Positions 36,971 through 49,254 of a stretch of DNA of 64,000 nt are shown piece after piece. The notes beneath the pieces were generated by a model that was not told where the DNA came from, searched no databases, and saw nothing but the letters and a program-made list of their open reading frames with translations. This DNA comes from Alopecurus myosuroides. Its lineage: Eukaryota > Streptophyta > Magnoliopsida > Poales > Poaceae. The position numbers and the translations under genes were made by a program. The stretch spans positions 239,596,833 to 239,660,832 of the forward strand of contig CM054060.1 of the NCBI GenBank assembly GCA_028641055.1. Reading direction: 5' to 3'. The first letter of the stretch is position 1; each line of letters begins with the position of its first letter.

Positions 36971-39900
36971 TGTAACATCCCAAGTCTGAAAAATAGCCTT
37001 TAGAATGTTTGCTCCCTGTTATTTTATGTTTTGCATCATGGCATCATGTTTATTGCATTTGTTTTGTTTGTTTTCCATTTGTTTTCCTCTGTTTTCAGTT
37101 GTTTTCCAACTGTTTTCATTTGTTTTCCTTTGTTTTCTATTTGAATTCCAAACCAAAATTCAAACCCTTTGTTTCATCCTTGTGATGTTACAATTTCCAA
37201 AATGTTATTTCAAATAAAAACAACCAAATTGTTTTCTTTTCTTCCATAATGTTCATCTATGAAATTGTTGGTTTTATTCAATCAATTAAATCCCAAATCA
37301 CTTTCAATTTCAAATCAATGCATCAAGCAGAACCAATTTGAACTTATGAATTTAATCAACTAATTTAATCAAATTGAATCATAGGGGTCACCCTAATAAA
37401 AACATGGTTTTCATCAATAATTATTTAATTATCAAATTACCCAAATTCAAACCCATTCTCAAATCAATACCTTTTGAAACCTTAAGTTCACCACCCTATT
37501 TGTAATCTTTAATCACCTTAAATCTTAGGGGTAAACCCTATAAAACATGTTTGTTTTCAATAAGGTTTAATTCATATTAAAAATCCTTTCAAATATTGGT
37601 TTAATTAACAAACAACAATTAAATTTGTAAACCTTGGAAAACAAAAGCTAGTTTTGGGTTGCTAATTGAAAACAGAACTAACCATATTCTTTTACCAAAA
37701 CTTTTATTTAACTTGGAAACTCTCCTTTTCCTTCCATTTGTTTTTCAGCAAAAAAATAATAAAAACAGAAAACAGGAAAATAAAGAGAGAGAGAGAGGGA
37801 GCACAACAACCCAAGCCCATCCATTTTTCTTGGCCCAGTACCCCTTCAGCTCTGTTGTCGTCTTCCTCCCAGCGCACGTCAGCTCTGTACGATCTCCTCC
37901 CTGACCACACGATCACCTCCTGCCCTCCAGATGCTTGTCGTACCCATGCCTCTCCCTCCATAAAACCACCCTCCACCCTCTGCTTGCAAACCCTAGAAAC
38001 CCAAGCCCTAACTCCCTTCCCCATCGCCGCCATCCTTCCTCTTCCTCCTCTGCTCGATCTCCCTCTGCTTCTCTGTACTGAACTTGGAACCCCCCACCAT
38101 GGCCGAAAATTGTGGAGGTTGGCGTGGTCGCTGGAGGCGTTCCCGGGAGCTCCCCATGGCGGGAATGGAAACGCCCACGAACCCTCTTCCTCCACCCCTC
38201 CTCGGCTTGGACCGTGGCTTCCCGAAACGGCCGCGCCGTCGCCGACATCCCGCCGGTCGCCGCCCTTCCCTGCGCCCTACTCCCTGCATCGACTGCATCC
38301 ATGCCGCTCGAGGTGAGGATCTCGTCGCCCCTCGATCCTCCTCTCTACTCATCGCTCACGCACGGCACCCCACAGCCGCACGCCCACCCGCGCGCAGGCG
38401 CCCGCGAGTAACAGAGTTGCCGGCGGCCACGAGGCCACCGTTGACGTTCAGTTCCGCCCGCTGTACCTGCAACCAAAATTCAGAAAACTTTCAGTTAGAT
38501 GCGATGCCTGAAGGGTAACTTCCTTCGCTTCCCATATCTGACAAGAAACGCACCGGACCGCACTGGCAGCACGCGCGCTCGTTAGCCCCAGGGTCGCGGG
38601 ATCGAGTCCCGTGGGAGGCAACTTTTGCCTCCCATTTTTCTCCCTCCATCGCGCGCGCGGCCCCACACGTCAGGGACCGCCACCGCCATCTCACATCTCA
38701 CCCGCCTCGTTGGCAGGCCACAGTGGCATGTGGCCCACTGTCAGTGGCAGCGTGTAGATACCGCGCTGTAACGAAAGTTTCTGCTAATTTCTGTTTAATC
38801 CAAAAATCCTTTTAAATAGCAGATTTGAACCTAAAATTTCAAACTTTAATATCTTTTGTTCTGTAAATCCAATAAATAAAAGTTGTACATGTTTTCTGTT
38901 CAAAATTTAATAATCTTTCCAAATAACCTACTTGTGTTCTGTTTTGAAAATTCCAAATGTATTTAAAATTCAAATTTAAATAATTCAAATGTTAATTTGT
39001 AAATTCCATAACTAATTATTTATAAATCCAATAGATGCAAATAAAATATGTTTTCCATACCATTTTGCATAACCTATTCAAATATAATTTTTGTTTTCTG
39101 TTTTGAATAATTAAAATTGCCTAAACCATTTAAATCTTGTTTAATGCAATTAAAAATTGTTTAATATTGTTTAATTCATAATTAAATAATCCAAATTCCA
39201 ATTTCAAAATGTGAAACATGTATTCCAACTAAAATTTGATGATCTATCCAAATATCAACTTTGTTATTTGTTTTGAACAATTTAATTGGTTGGAAACAAC
39301 AAATACTTGTGTGTCACCTTTAATGCACCCAAAATTTCCCTAAATTACTAATAAACTTCTAAATTGCTACACCCTATTTAAATGTGATTCTTATGTTGTT
39401 ATTTTGCTGTTTTCCTGTTGCATGCATCATACTAAACCACTAGCACCTGTTGAATAGTTGGAAAACAAACAATCTAACCAAATTCCATGGGCTTTTCATA
39501 TGCAACTCAAAATTGCATATCTGTCCATTTAAATTGTGCTATCCTATCAACTAGTTTATTTTGTTGCATCTATTAACATGACATGCATCATATTTGATTG
39601 TGCACTATGCCATGATAATGATTGCTTATCTTTCTGCAATGTTTGTTTGCTTCTTCTCGGATACACGACGACGTTGAGACCGACGATACTTACGACATCC
39701 CTTCTGAGGATTTAGCTCAGTACCAGGCTACTGGGTTTTGCAGGCAAGTTATCACTCACATGAACCACTGTGTTCCTTTCAACATTGGTTACCTATACTT
39801 TCCGTTGTTCTTTTCTGCTAAGCCTTAGTAGTAGTTGTTTCTGTTACGAACCCATCACATGAATCCCTTAACCTTGATATTGCCTCACCTCCACTCCTAT

Positions 39901-41509
39901 CACCCCTTTGGTTGAGCCAGTGTCTTAATAGCATGCTTAGGTTGCTTTTGCTCGAGTCTGTTACCCGTTACTTTCTGTTACTATTTCTACTACGTTGTGG
40001 GGGCTCGATGTTTAATCAATCAATCATGCTAATGTTACTATTAATAATAAACTTGATGATAAGGCACCGGCAGGAGGCCCATGAGAGGTTTTGGAGCCTG
40101 CTAGTGTCGACCCTAATAGGAAAAGGGTCTTGTCTACTGATCCATGATGAGCGCACTACCCGCATTTGGGAAGCGAGTATGGGCGCCCCCCTCAACTTGA
40201 CCTGATTCGCATCTCGTCCAAATCGCCTCATTTAGTTCGTGTTTTCCATTTGCCGCATGCATGTTTTTGCGAGCCCAGGCCAGGGTGGAACTTTCGTAGT
40301 CGGCATATAGGGGGACACGGTCTTAGAGTGCTATGAGGGTCCCTTTTCTTCGGGGCTTGATTAGCCGTGCGCCCAAGGTTCTTTGGGCTTGATGCGAAGA
40401 ATGGTTGGTTGTGTAGAGTACCCCGCTTGGTGGGTTAGCTTCCCATCTGGCGGGTTATTCTTGAGTGTACGGCCAAATTGGTGCAACCCTGCAGGGATAA
40501 TCTTCTCGAGAAGCCGTGTTTTCCGCGGTTATGGATTACTTGGTGAAAGTACTGGCTAACAAGTACTCAGGACAACTTAAACATAATGATCAAACATGTT
40601 ACACCCAATGATTAATAATTTGACTAGTAATAGGTTGATGACACAATAACTTGATTCACCTTTATTACAACCGTGTGAGTTATCCTCGGATTGCTTCTTT
40701 GGATAAGGGGCGAGATCCAGGATGGGTTTGTTTGAAGTTATCTTTCAGTTGGTTACAATCCTCGATCTTATCCCCTTTCTGTTAGTTGGAAGTTGTAGTT
40801 CTCTGTAGTTGGTTAGCGCAGCCAGTTGCAGCATCTTTTATATCCCCTATCTTCCGTTGAACCCAAGGCATCTGTGCTTGGTGTTGACGGGTTACACTTT
40901 GGTGAATTGTGAGTCTTGCTTGCCAGTACGTTTATGTACTGACCCCTTTGGGGCTGTGGTTTACGCAGACGACGTTTCCGAGGATCTACATGGTGGCTAC
41001 TACGTGGAGTATGACGACGAGACTGCTGACGAGTAGATAGCGGACCCGGGCAGGATCCGAGACTTCGTGGATGGGCCCCGTCTGTTTGTTTCCGGCCTCT
41101 TAGGCCTATTTGGTTCTTGTCTGTACTCAGACATGTTGAATGCTTCCGCTGTATTGTAATGATGTATTGTTGGGGCATGTGCCCTCTGAATGATTGTATT
41201 TGCTATCTCTGCTCTAATGAGAGCCATTTGCAACTTATTTCAATCTTTTGTGTCGTAGAGATCTGTTGTGATATCACTTGTTAAACGCCGTTGACGTACC
41301 ATGTGTGTATGGTTTGAAGTACGTCGACGGAAGTGCCTTTGATCTCTAGTGGATAGTTTACATCGACGATGGAATAGCAGGGCTTGTGTTGTCGCGCATA
41401 AGCGCAGGCCTACCAGGAAGCTGGGACGTGGGAGCAGTTATGCCCCATAATCCAAGCATCTGCTATCCAGTTCGTACGGTGAGTATCCCCTAGAAGTCAG
41501 GGTGCGACA
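36971..41509 (+). mobile_element. L1 5' LTR (LARD-like, 4.54 kb)
   Basis: The LTR runs from TGTAACATCCCAAGTC to ...CAGGGTGCGACA. The second copy at 42607-47145 has exactly the same length (4539 bp), and I counted about 12 base differences, so identity is near 99.7%. Order of parts: TTTGTTTTCC-rich start, AT-rich segment, GC-rich promoter/leader block (37850-38750), AT-rich segment, conserved late module (39620-39830) and GC-balanced end. A TATA-like CATAAAA is near 37957. Several GC-rich frames are open but overlap on both strands and show no domain, so I do not annotate them as genes. Confidence 0.95.
38596..38634 (+). other. tRNA T-arm-like motif plus perfect hairpin in L1 5' LTR
   Basis: GCGGGATCGAGTCCCGT (38596-38612) folds as a 5-bp stem (one G-U) with a 7-base loop like a tRNA T-arm, and it contains a B-box-like GGATCGAGTCC. 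It runs directly into a second hairpin: TGGGAGGCAA (38612-38621), loop CTT, TTGCCTCCCA (38625-38634), a perfect 10-bp stem. I could not find a complete tRNA around it. The same structure is at 44232-44270 in the other LTR. Confidence 0.6.
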
Positions 41510-41511
41510 AA

Positions 41512-41524
41512 TGGTATCAGAGCC
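41512..41524 (+). other. L1 primer binding site (initiator tRNA-Met type)
   Basis: TGGTATCAGAGCC begins two bases after the LTR end, the standard spacing, and is a perfect match to the usual plant initiator-tRNA-Met primer site. Confidence 0.92.
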
Positions 41525-42592
41525 TGTCTGCCTGTAGGATCCCTTTTTACTGGTCGCAGTTGAGTCTAGAAACTATTTTGTAGCTATATAGGAAAAAAAT
41601 GAAACGTGAGAGTAGGAATTCTGTTCTTTTTCTTCTTTCCCCACCCACCCTCCCTTTTTCTGGTAAGGAAGTGCAACGTTCATTTCTCCCTTCTCATCTA
41701 AACATTCAAGTTAGGATTTCACGAATTCTGGTTTCTCTAGGATGGTTATATCTACTAGACCATAGGAATGAAGGTGGTTGTGACATGATTTATCATGTTG
41801 CCTACTCATGATTGAGAACGGAGGCGTGTAAGCCCCGGAAGCAAATCCTCTATTCCTTAACCAGTAGATATTGATCCTTTAGAAGCCCGGATGGGTTTTC
41901 CATAGTACCTCAGGAGTTTTGTTCTCGTTTTCCCCGGTGTTGCTTCGTTATCCTGTTCTTTTAAAGAACCTTTCGTCCGTTGAAATCTTGTTGTTCTTTT
42001 CCACTTCAAATCTTCTACCAGCGTCTAATCAAAACTTCCTCGTAAACTCTTATCCAGTTAAAGTGTTATTTGATACCGGAGCATCACATTCCTTTGTGTC
42101 AACAATCTTTTCCACAACATACAACCCAATTCTGGTTCCACTAAGCAATCAAAACTCTGTTCACTCCCCGGGATCTCAAATGTTGACTTCCAAGATAAGT
42201 AAGAACAATCCAATTCTAATGGGAGGCCACATATTCCTCGTTACTCTCATGTTGATGATTCTGACATTGATATTATTCTTGGTGTTCCATTGATGTCAAT
42301 AACTCTGTTCCAACCTTATTACAGATAGTCTATTCTCCAAATGCATCAAATTCTATTCAGCTATACACCCTCAATACAAAAACCTCTCCCTTTACTTGAA
42401 AATGTTCCGGTGGTTTCCAAATTCCCTGACATCTTTCCAGAAGAGTTGCCAGGAATTCCTATTGTTTTCAACTTCCAGTTAAACTATCCAATGTGCACGA
42501 TGTGTTTCACGTATCACAGCTCAAGTGGATCTTTCCAAGAAGTTTCCGGACCTTTTCTTTTCTCAGTAGGAATCTCGGGGCGCGATTCCTTC
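41525..42592 (+). mobile_element. L1 collapsed internal domain with pol scars
   Basis: Only about 1.1 kb lies between primer site and polypurine tract. Three short chromovirus-like pieces remain in the correct order. The protease motif LFDTGASHSFVS is at 42069-42104. An RT-proximal segment (VPVVSKFPDIFPEELPG) is at about 42404-42454. An integrase C-terminal segment (NVHDVFHVSQLK) is at 42490-42525, in a different frame. The RT, RNase H and integrase cores are absent and no gag is seen. It must be moved by proteins from another element. Confidence 0.8.
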
Positions 42593-42606
42593 AAGGGGGG
42601 GCGTTT
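42593..42606 (+). other. L1 polypurine tract
   Basis: AAGGGGGGG (42593-42601) and a short CGTTT spacer lie immediately before the TGTAACATCCC start of the 3' LTR. Confidence 0.8.
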
Positions 42607-45600
42607 TGTAACATCCCAAGTCTGAAAAATAGCCTTTAGAATGTTTGCTCCCTGTTATTTTATGTTTTGCATCATGGCATCATGTTGATTGCATTTGTTT
42701 TGTTTGTTTTCCATTTGTTTTCCTCTGTTTTCAGTTGTTTTCCAACTGTTTTCATTTGTTTTCCTTTGTTTTCTATTTGAATTCCAAACCAAAATTCAAA
42801 CCCTTTGTTTCATCCTTGTGATGTTACAATTTCCAAAATGTTATTTCAAATAAAAACAACCAGATTGTTTTCTTTTCTTCCATAATGTTCATCTATGAAA
42901 TTGTTGGTTTTATTCAATCAATTAAATCCCAAATCACTTTCAATTTCAAATCAATGCATCAAGCAGAACCAATTTGAACTTATGAATTTAATCAACTAAT
43001 TTAATCAAATTGAATCATAGGGGTCACCCTAATAAAAACATGGTTTTCATCAATAATTATTTAATTATCAAATTACCCAAATTCAAACCCATTCTCAAAT
43101 CAATACCTTTTGAAACCTTAAGTTCACCACCCTATTTGTAATCTTTAATCACCTTAAATCTTAGGGGTAAACCCTATAAAACATGTTTGTTTTCAATAAG
43201 GTTTAATTCATATTAAAAATCCTTTCAAATATTGGTTTAATTAACAAACAACAATTAAATTTGTAAACCTTGGAAAACAAAAGCTAGTTTTGGGTTGCTA
43301 ATTGAAAACAGAACTAACCATATTCTTTTACCAAAACTTTTATTTAACTTGGAAACTCTCCTTTTCCTTCCATTTGTTTTTCAGCAAAAAAATAATAAAA
43401 ACAGAAAACAGGAAAATAAAGAGAGAGAGAGAGGGAGCACAGTAGCCCAAGCCCATCCATTTTTCTTGGCCTAGTACCCCTTCAGCTCTGTTGTCGTCTT
43501 CCTCCCAGCGCACGTCAGCTCTGTACGATCTCCTCCCTGACCACACGATCACCTCCTGCCCTCCAGATGCTTGCCGTACCCATGCCTCTCCCTCCATAAA
43601 ACCACCCTCCACCCTCTGCTTGCAAACCCTAGAAACCCAAGCCCTAACTCCCTTCCCCATCGCCGCCATCCTTCCTCTTCCTCCTCTGCTCGATCTCCCT
43701 CTGCTTCTCTGTACTGAACTTGGAACCCCCCACCATGGCCGAAAATTGTGGAGGTTGGCGTGGTCGCTGGAGGCGTTCCCGGGAGCTCCCCATGGCGGGA
43801 ATGGAAACGCCCACGAACCCTCTTCCTCCACCCCTCCTCGGCTTGGACCGTGGCTTCCCGAAACGGCCGCGCCGTCGCCGACATCCCGCCGGTCGCCGCC
43901 CTTCCCTGCGCCCTACTCCCTGCATCGACTGCATCCATGCCGCTCGAGGTGAGGATCTCGTCGCCCCTCGATCCTCCTCTCTACTCATCGCTCACGCACG
44001 GCACCCCACAGCCGCACGCCCACCCGCGCGCAGGCGCCCGCGAGTAACAGAGTCGCCGGCGGCCACGAGGCCACCGTTGACGTTCAGTTCCGCCCGCTGT
44101 ACCTGCAACCAAAATTCAGAAAACTTTCAGTTAGATGCGATGCCTGAAGGGTAACTTCCTTCGCTTCCCATATCTGACAAGAAACGCACCGGACCGCACT
44201 GGCAGCACGCGCGCTCGTTAGCCCCAGGGTCGCGGGATCGAGTCCCGTGGGAGGCAACTTTTGCCTCCCATTTTTCTCCCTCCATCGCGCGCGCGGCCCC
44301 ACACGTCAGGGACCGCCACCGCCATCTCACATCTCACCCGCCTCGTTGGCAGGCCACAGTGGCATGTGGCCCACTGTCAGTGGCAGCGTGTAGATACCGC
44401 GCTGTAACGAAAGTTTCTGCTAATTTCTGTTTAATCCAAAAATCCTTTTAAATAGCAGATTTGAACCTAAAATTTCAAACTTTAATATCTTTTGTTCTGT
44501 AAATCCAATAAATAAAAGTTGTACATGTTTTCTGTTCAAAATTTAATAATCTTTCCAAATAACCTACTTGTGTTCTGTTTTGAAAATTCCAAATGTATTT
44601 AAAATTCAAATTTAAATAATTCAAATGTTAATTTGTAAATTCCATAACTAATTATTTATAAATCCAATAAATGCAAATAAAATATGTTTTCCATACCATT
44701 TTGCATAACCTATTCAAATATAATTTTTGTTTTCTGTTTTGAATAATTAAAATTGCCTAAACCATTTAAATCTTGTTTAATGCAATTAAAAATTGTTTAA
44801 TATTGTTTAATTCATAATTAAATAATCCAAATTCCAATTTCAAAATGTGAAACATGTATTCCAACTAAAATTTGATGATCTATCCAAATATCAACTTTGT
44901 TATTTGTTTTGAACAATTTAATTGGTTGGAAACAACAAATACTTGTGTGTCACCTTTAATGCACCCAAAATTTCCCTAAATTACTAATAAACTTCTAAAT
45001 TGCTACACCCTATTTAAATGTGATTCTTATGTTGTTATTTTGCTGTTTTCCTGTTGCATGCATCATACTAAACCACTAGCACCTGTTGAATAGTTGGAAA
45101 ACAAACAATCTAACCAAATTCCATGGGCTTTTCATATGCAACTCAAAATTGCATATCTGTCCATTTAAATTGTGCTATCCTATCAACTAGTTTATTTTGT
45201 TGCATCTATTAACATGACATGCATCATATTTGATTGTGCACTATGCCATGATAATGATTGCTTATCTTTCTGCAATGTTTGTTTGCTTCTTCTCGGATAC
45301 ACGACGACGTTGAGACCGACGATACTTACGACATCCCTTCTGAGGATTTAGCTCAGTACCAGGCTTCTGGGTTTTGCAGGCAAGTTATCACTCACATGAA
45401 CCACTGTGTTCCTTTCAACATTGGTTACCGATACTTTCCGTTGTTCTTTTCTGCTAAGCCTTAGTAGTAGTTGTTTCTGTTACGAACCCATCACATGAAT
45501 CCCTTAACCTTGATATTGCCTCACCTCCACTCCTATCACCCCTTTGGTTGAGCCAGTGTCTTAATAGCATGCTTAGGTTGCTTTTGCTCGAGTCTGTTAC

Positions 45601-47145
45601 CCGTTACTTTCTGTTACTATTTCTACTACGTTGTGGGGGCTCGATGTTTAATCAATCAATCATGCTAATGTTACTATTAATAATAAACTTGATGATAAGG
45701 CACCGGCAGGAGGCCCATGAGAGGTTTTGGAGCCTGCTAGTGTCGACCCTAATAGGAAAAGGGTCTTGTCTACTGATCCATGATGAGCGCACTACCCGCA
45801 TTTGGGAAGCGAGTATGGGCGCCCCCCTCAACTTGACCTGATTCGCATCTCGTCCAAATCGCCTCATTTAGTTCGTGTTTTCCATTTGCCGCATGCATGT
45901 TTTTGCGAGCCCAGGCCAGGGTGGAACTTTCGTAGTCGGCATATAGGGGGACACGGTCTTAGAGTGCTATGAGGGTCCCTTTTCTTCGGGGCTTGATTAG
46001 CCGTGCGCCCAAGGTTCTTTGGGCTTGATGCGAAGAATGGTTGGTTGTGTAGAGTACCCCGCTTGGTGGGTTAGCTTCCCATCTGGCGGGTTATTCTTGA
46101 GTGTACGGCCAAATTGGTGCAACCCTGCAGGGATAATCTTCTCGAGAAGCCGTGTTTTCCGCGGTTATGGATTACTTGGTGAAAGTACTGGCTAACAAGT
46201 ACTCAGGACAACTTAAACATAATGATCAAACATGTTACACCCAATGATTAATAATTTGACTAGTAATAGGTTGATGACACAATAACTTGATTCACCTTTA
46301 TTACAACCGTGTGAGTTATCCTCGGATTGCTTCTTTGGATAAGGGGCGAGATCCAGGATGGGTTTGTTTGAAGTTATCTTTCAGTTGGTTACAATCCTCG
46401 ATCTTATCCCCTTTCTGTTAGTTGGAAGTTGTAGTTCTCTGTAGTTGGTTAGCGCAGCCAGTTGCAGCATCTTTTATATCCCCTATCTTCCGTTGAACCC
46501 AAGGCATCTGTGCTTGGTGTTGACGGGTTACACTTTGGTGAATTGTGAGTCTTGCTTGCCAGTACGTTTATGTACTGACCCCTTTGGGGCTGTGGTTTAC
46601 GCAGACGACGTTTCCGAGGATCTACATGGTGGCTACTACGTGGAGTATGACGACGAGACTGCTGACGAGTAGATAGCGGACCCGGGCAGGATCCGAGACT
46701 TCGTGGATGGGCTCCGTCTGTTTGTTTCCGGCCTCTTAGGCCTATTTGGTTCTTGTCTGTACTCAGACATGTTGAATGCTTCCGCTGTATTGTAATGATG
46801 TATTGTTGGGGCATGTGCCCTCTGAATGATTGTATTTGCTATCTCTGCTCTAATGAGAGCCATTTGCAACTTATTTCAATCTTTTGTGTCGTAGAGATCT
46901 GTTGTGATATCACTTGTTAAACGCCGTTGACGTACCATGTGTGTATGGTTTGAAGTACGTCGACGGAAGTGCCTTTGATCTCTAGTGGATAGTTTACATC
47001 GACGATGGAATAGCAGGGCTTGTGTTGTCGCGCATAAGCGCAGGCCTACCAGGAAGCTGGGACGTGGGAGCAGTTATGCCCCATAATCCAAGCATCTGCT
47101 ATCCAGTTCGTACGGTGAGTATCCCCTAGAAGTCAGGGTGCGACA
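42607..47145 (+). mobile_element. L1 3' LTR
   Basis: Near-identical copy of 36971-41509 at a constant offset of 5636 bp, with no net insertion or deletion. It ends ...GGTGCGACA at 47145, followed by AATAC (47146-47150). That pairs with ATTAC at 36966-36970 as a target-site duplication with one mismatch. C1 sequence resumes afterwards. Confidence 0.95.
44232..44270 (+). other. T-arm-like motif plus hairpin in L1 3' LTR
   Basis: Same T-arm-like stem-loop and perfect 10-bp hairpin as at 38596-38634, unchanged in this copy. Confidence 0.6.
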
Positions 47146-47150
47146 AATAC

Positions 47151-49240
47151 TAGTTCCTTTTAGGCCCTTGTATTTCTTGCATTGCGTTGCTTTGTATGAC
47201 AACTCATACCAACCAATGTGGTATCAAAATACCCAAAAATACTTTGTTAACTAGTAATACATCTATAACTTGTATATCAAGCATATACTCCCGAGCTGGA
47301 CTTTTCCAGTTATCTTCTTTTTCTGCCATATATCTTTTTGTAATTCTATTTTCAATATTCCCTTTCCTTTACAGAAGAATCATTCAACATCAAACAATGC
47401 TAGTCGTACTAGCTCATTTTCTTTGGCGTGTTAGTCATATACTATCACCCATTGAGTCACAATTTGAGTTTGATTGTTCTACTAATATCACCATATTAAT
47501 AGCAATCTTCTAGATTCCGCTCTTAGCAATTTCCATGTAAGGTAAACGAATTTACCCATACTTTTAATCCATCCCATCATAACAATTTTATGATTAAGCT
47601 ACTATAGCTCGAAGGAAGGAATTTAGAGGATAATTTTTAGCATCCAATTTTTTTTTTTTTGGAATATTCAAACGCCTAGCGTCTTCAATCATTGCATATA
47701 TTCAGATAATATAAGCAAACATTGTCACGCTAAATTATACTCAGTCATGTTGCTACAAATAAGTTTCTAGATATCAATATATCTTTCACTTGATTGTTTC
47801 TGAAAACAACTCTTTAAAGTTCCAAAATCACCTTGATCAACAAAACATTCTTTTGAAGATAAAGTAATACGAAAGCAACCATGACTCTGGATTCTAAGTA
47901 GGAATTATTTGCTCTCTAGATTAATCAATCATTAACCATATGGAGCTAGGTAGGAAATACCAAAAATCTACAATAGGATTCAATTTTAAATTTCACTAAT
48001 ACGGTACCAATCTTAAATGGTATTTACCAGATCATAACAGTTATATCTCAATCAACAATCTAAGTGTAAGGTAGTTATGTGGATGCCAATGAATACTACA
48101 ATTTGTGCAAATTCACTTTGATTTGTTGTTCATGATAAATAAGTTCAAGTTAATTCAAAAATTAAACCATGAAATCCCACTCAAAAACAACATCCCTCTT
48201 AGTCGCCTTTAGTGATTACACGAACCAAATTCACTACACCAAAACCGATCATCACGTGAGATGATGTAGTTTCAAATGCGAACATCGACATGTTCATCAT
48301 ATCATCCATATGACTCATGCTTTACCTTTCGGTTACGTGTTCCGAGGCCATGTCTGTACATGCTAGGCTCGCCAAGTAGAACCGTAGTATTGCGTGTGTT
48401 TCAAGGCCATGTCTGTACATGCTAGGCTTGAAAACACCCGTTGTATGCGAACGTTGAGTCTATCACACCCGATCATCACGTGGTGTATCGAAACGACGAA
48501 CTTTCTTAACGGTGCATACTTAAGGAAGAACACATTATTATCTTGATATTAAGTGAGAGGAATCATCTTATAATGCTACCAACGTTATCTAAGCAAAACA
48601 AGATGCATAAAAAAGGATTAACATCACAGACATCACATGAAAGGATAACGTGATATGATATGGTCCTTCTTGCACTTGATCTCCATCATGTGCATTATGG
48701 TATGATCTCAATCATTCCACCGGCGTGGTACCAAGTACCACGGCACCCCAATCTTGATTGTCCATCAATAAGAAGACAATCATATGGATACCTTCCAGTA
48801 TATCAATAATTTACAAAATAGATCATCTCATAATCAAATTTGCAATATTGACCATATCACATCGCATGCCCAGCAAAAACTAGTTAGACGCCTCAAATTT
48901 ATTTTTGCATATTTTACGTGGCTTAGGGCTTTCGATGATAGAACCGTTCATACCTACGAACATCAAACACAACGTTGATAAACACATTTTTAACAACCCT
49001 TCGTAGATTAGATCTTAACTATAGTAGGAGAAACAGACACCCGCAAGCCACTTATGCAATACAAGTTGCATGTCAGTTGTGGAACAAGTCTCATGTACGT
49101 GGACATGTAAGGTTAGTCCGGGCCGCTTCATCCCACTATGCCACTAAGATCATAAAATAATCAAGGAGGTAATAACATGATCATCAACGCCCACATACAC
49201 CTATGTGTTCTACCCGTACAATTCATCTACGCATAGATCT
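47151..49240 (-). mobile_element. C1 internal region, 5' leader side
   Basis: This stretch lies between L1 and the C1 primer site and, on the minus strand, is the region just after the 5' LTR. It resembles the long non-coding leader of Triticeae Copia elements, including a 25-bp direct repeat (48345-48369 and 48404-48428) around GCCATGTCTGTACATGC. No gag frame is present. Together with 34021-36970, C1 has about 5 kb of internal sequence and no recognisable intact protein. Confidence 0.65.
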
Positions 49241-49253
49241 GGCTCTGATACCA
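49241..49253 (-). other. C1 primer binding site
   Basis: The plus strand reads GGCTCTGATACCA, the reverse complement of TGGTATCAGAGCC, one base from the LTR at 49255. This proves that C1 is on the minus strand and that the right LTR is its 5' LTR. Confidence 0.92.
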
Positions 49254-49254
49254 C

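Noticed and set aside
37704..38518. Overlapping GC-rich ORFs of 100-160 codons on both strands of the L1 LTR (and copies at 43340-44154)
   Set aside because: They overlap in several frames, show no domain and sit in the promoter/leader part of an LTR. Their conservation is only LTR identity.
38560..38640. Complete tRNA gene
   Set aside because: Only a T-arm-like part is present; no matching D-arm, anticodon arm or acceptor stem could be assembled.
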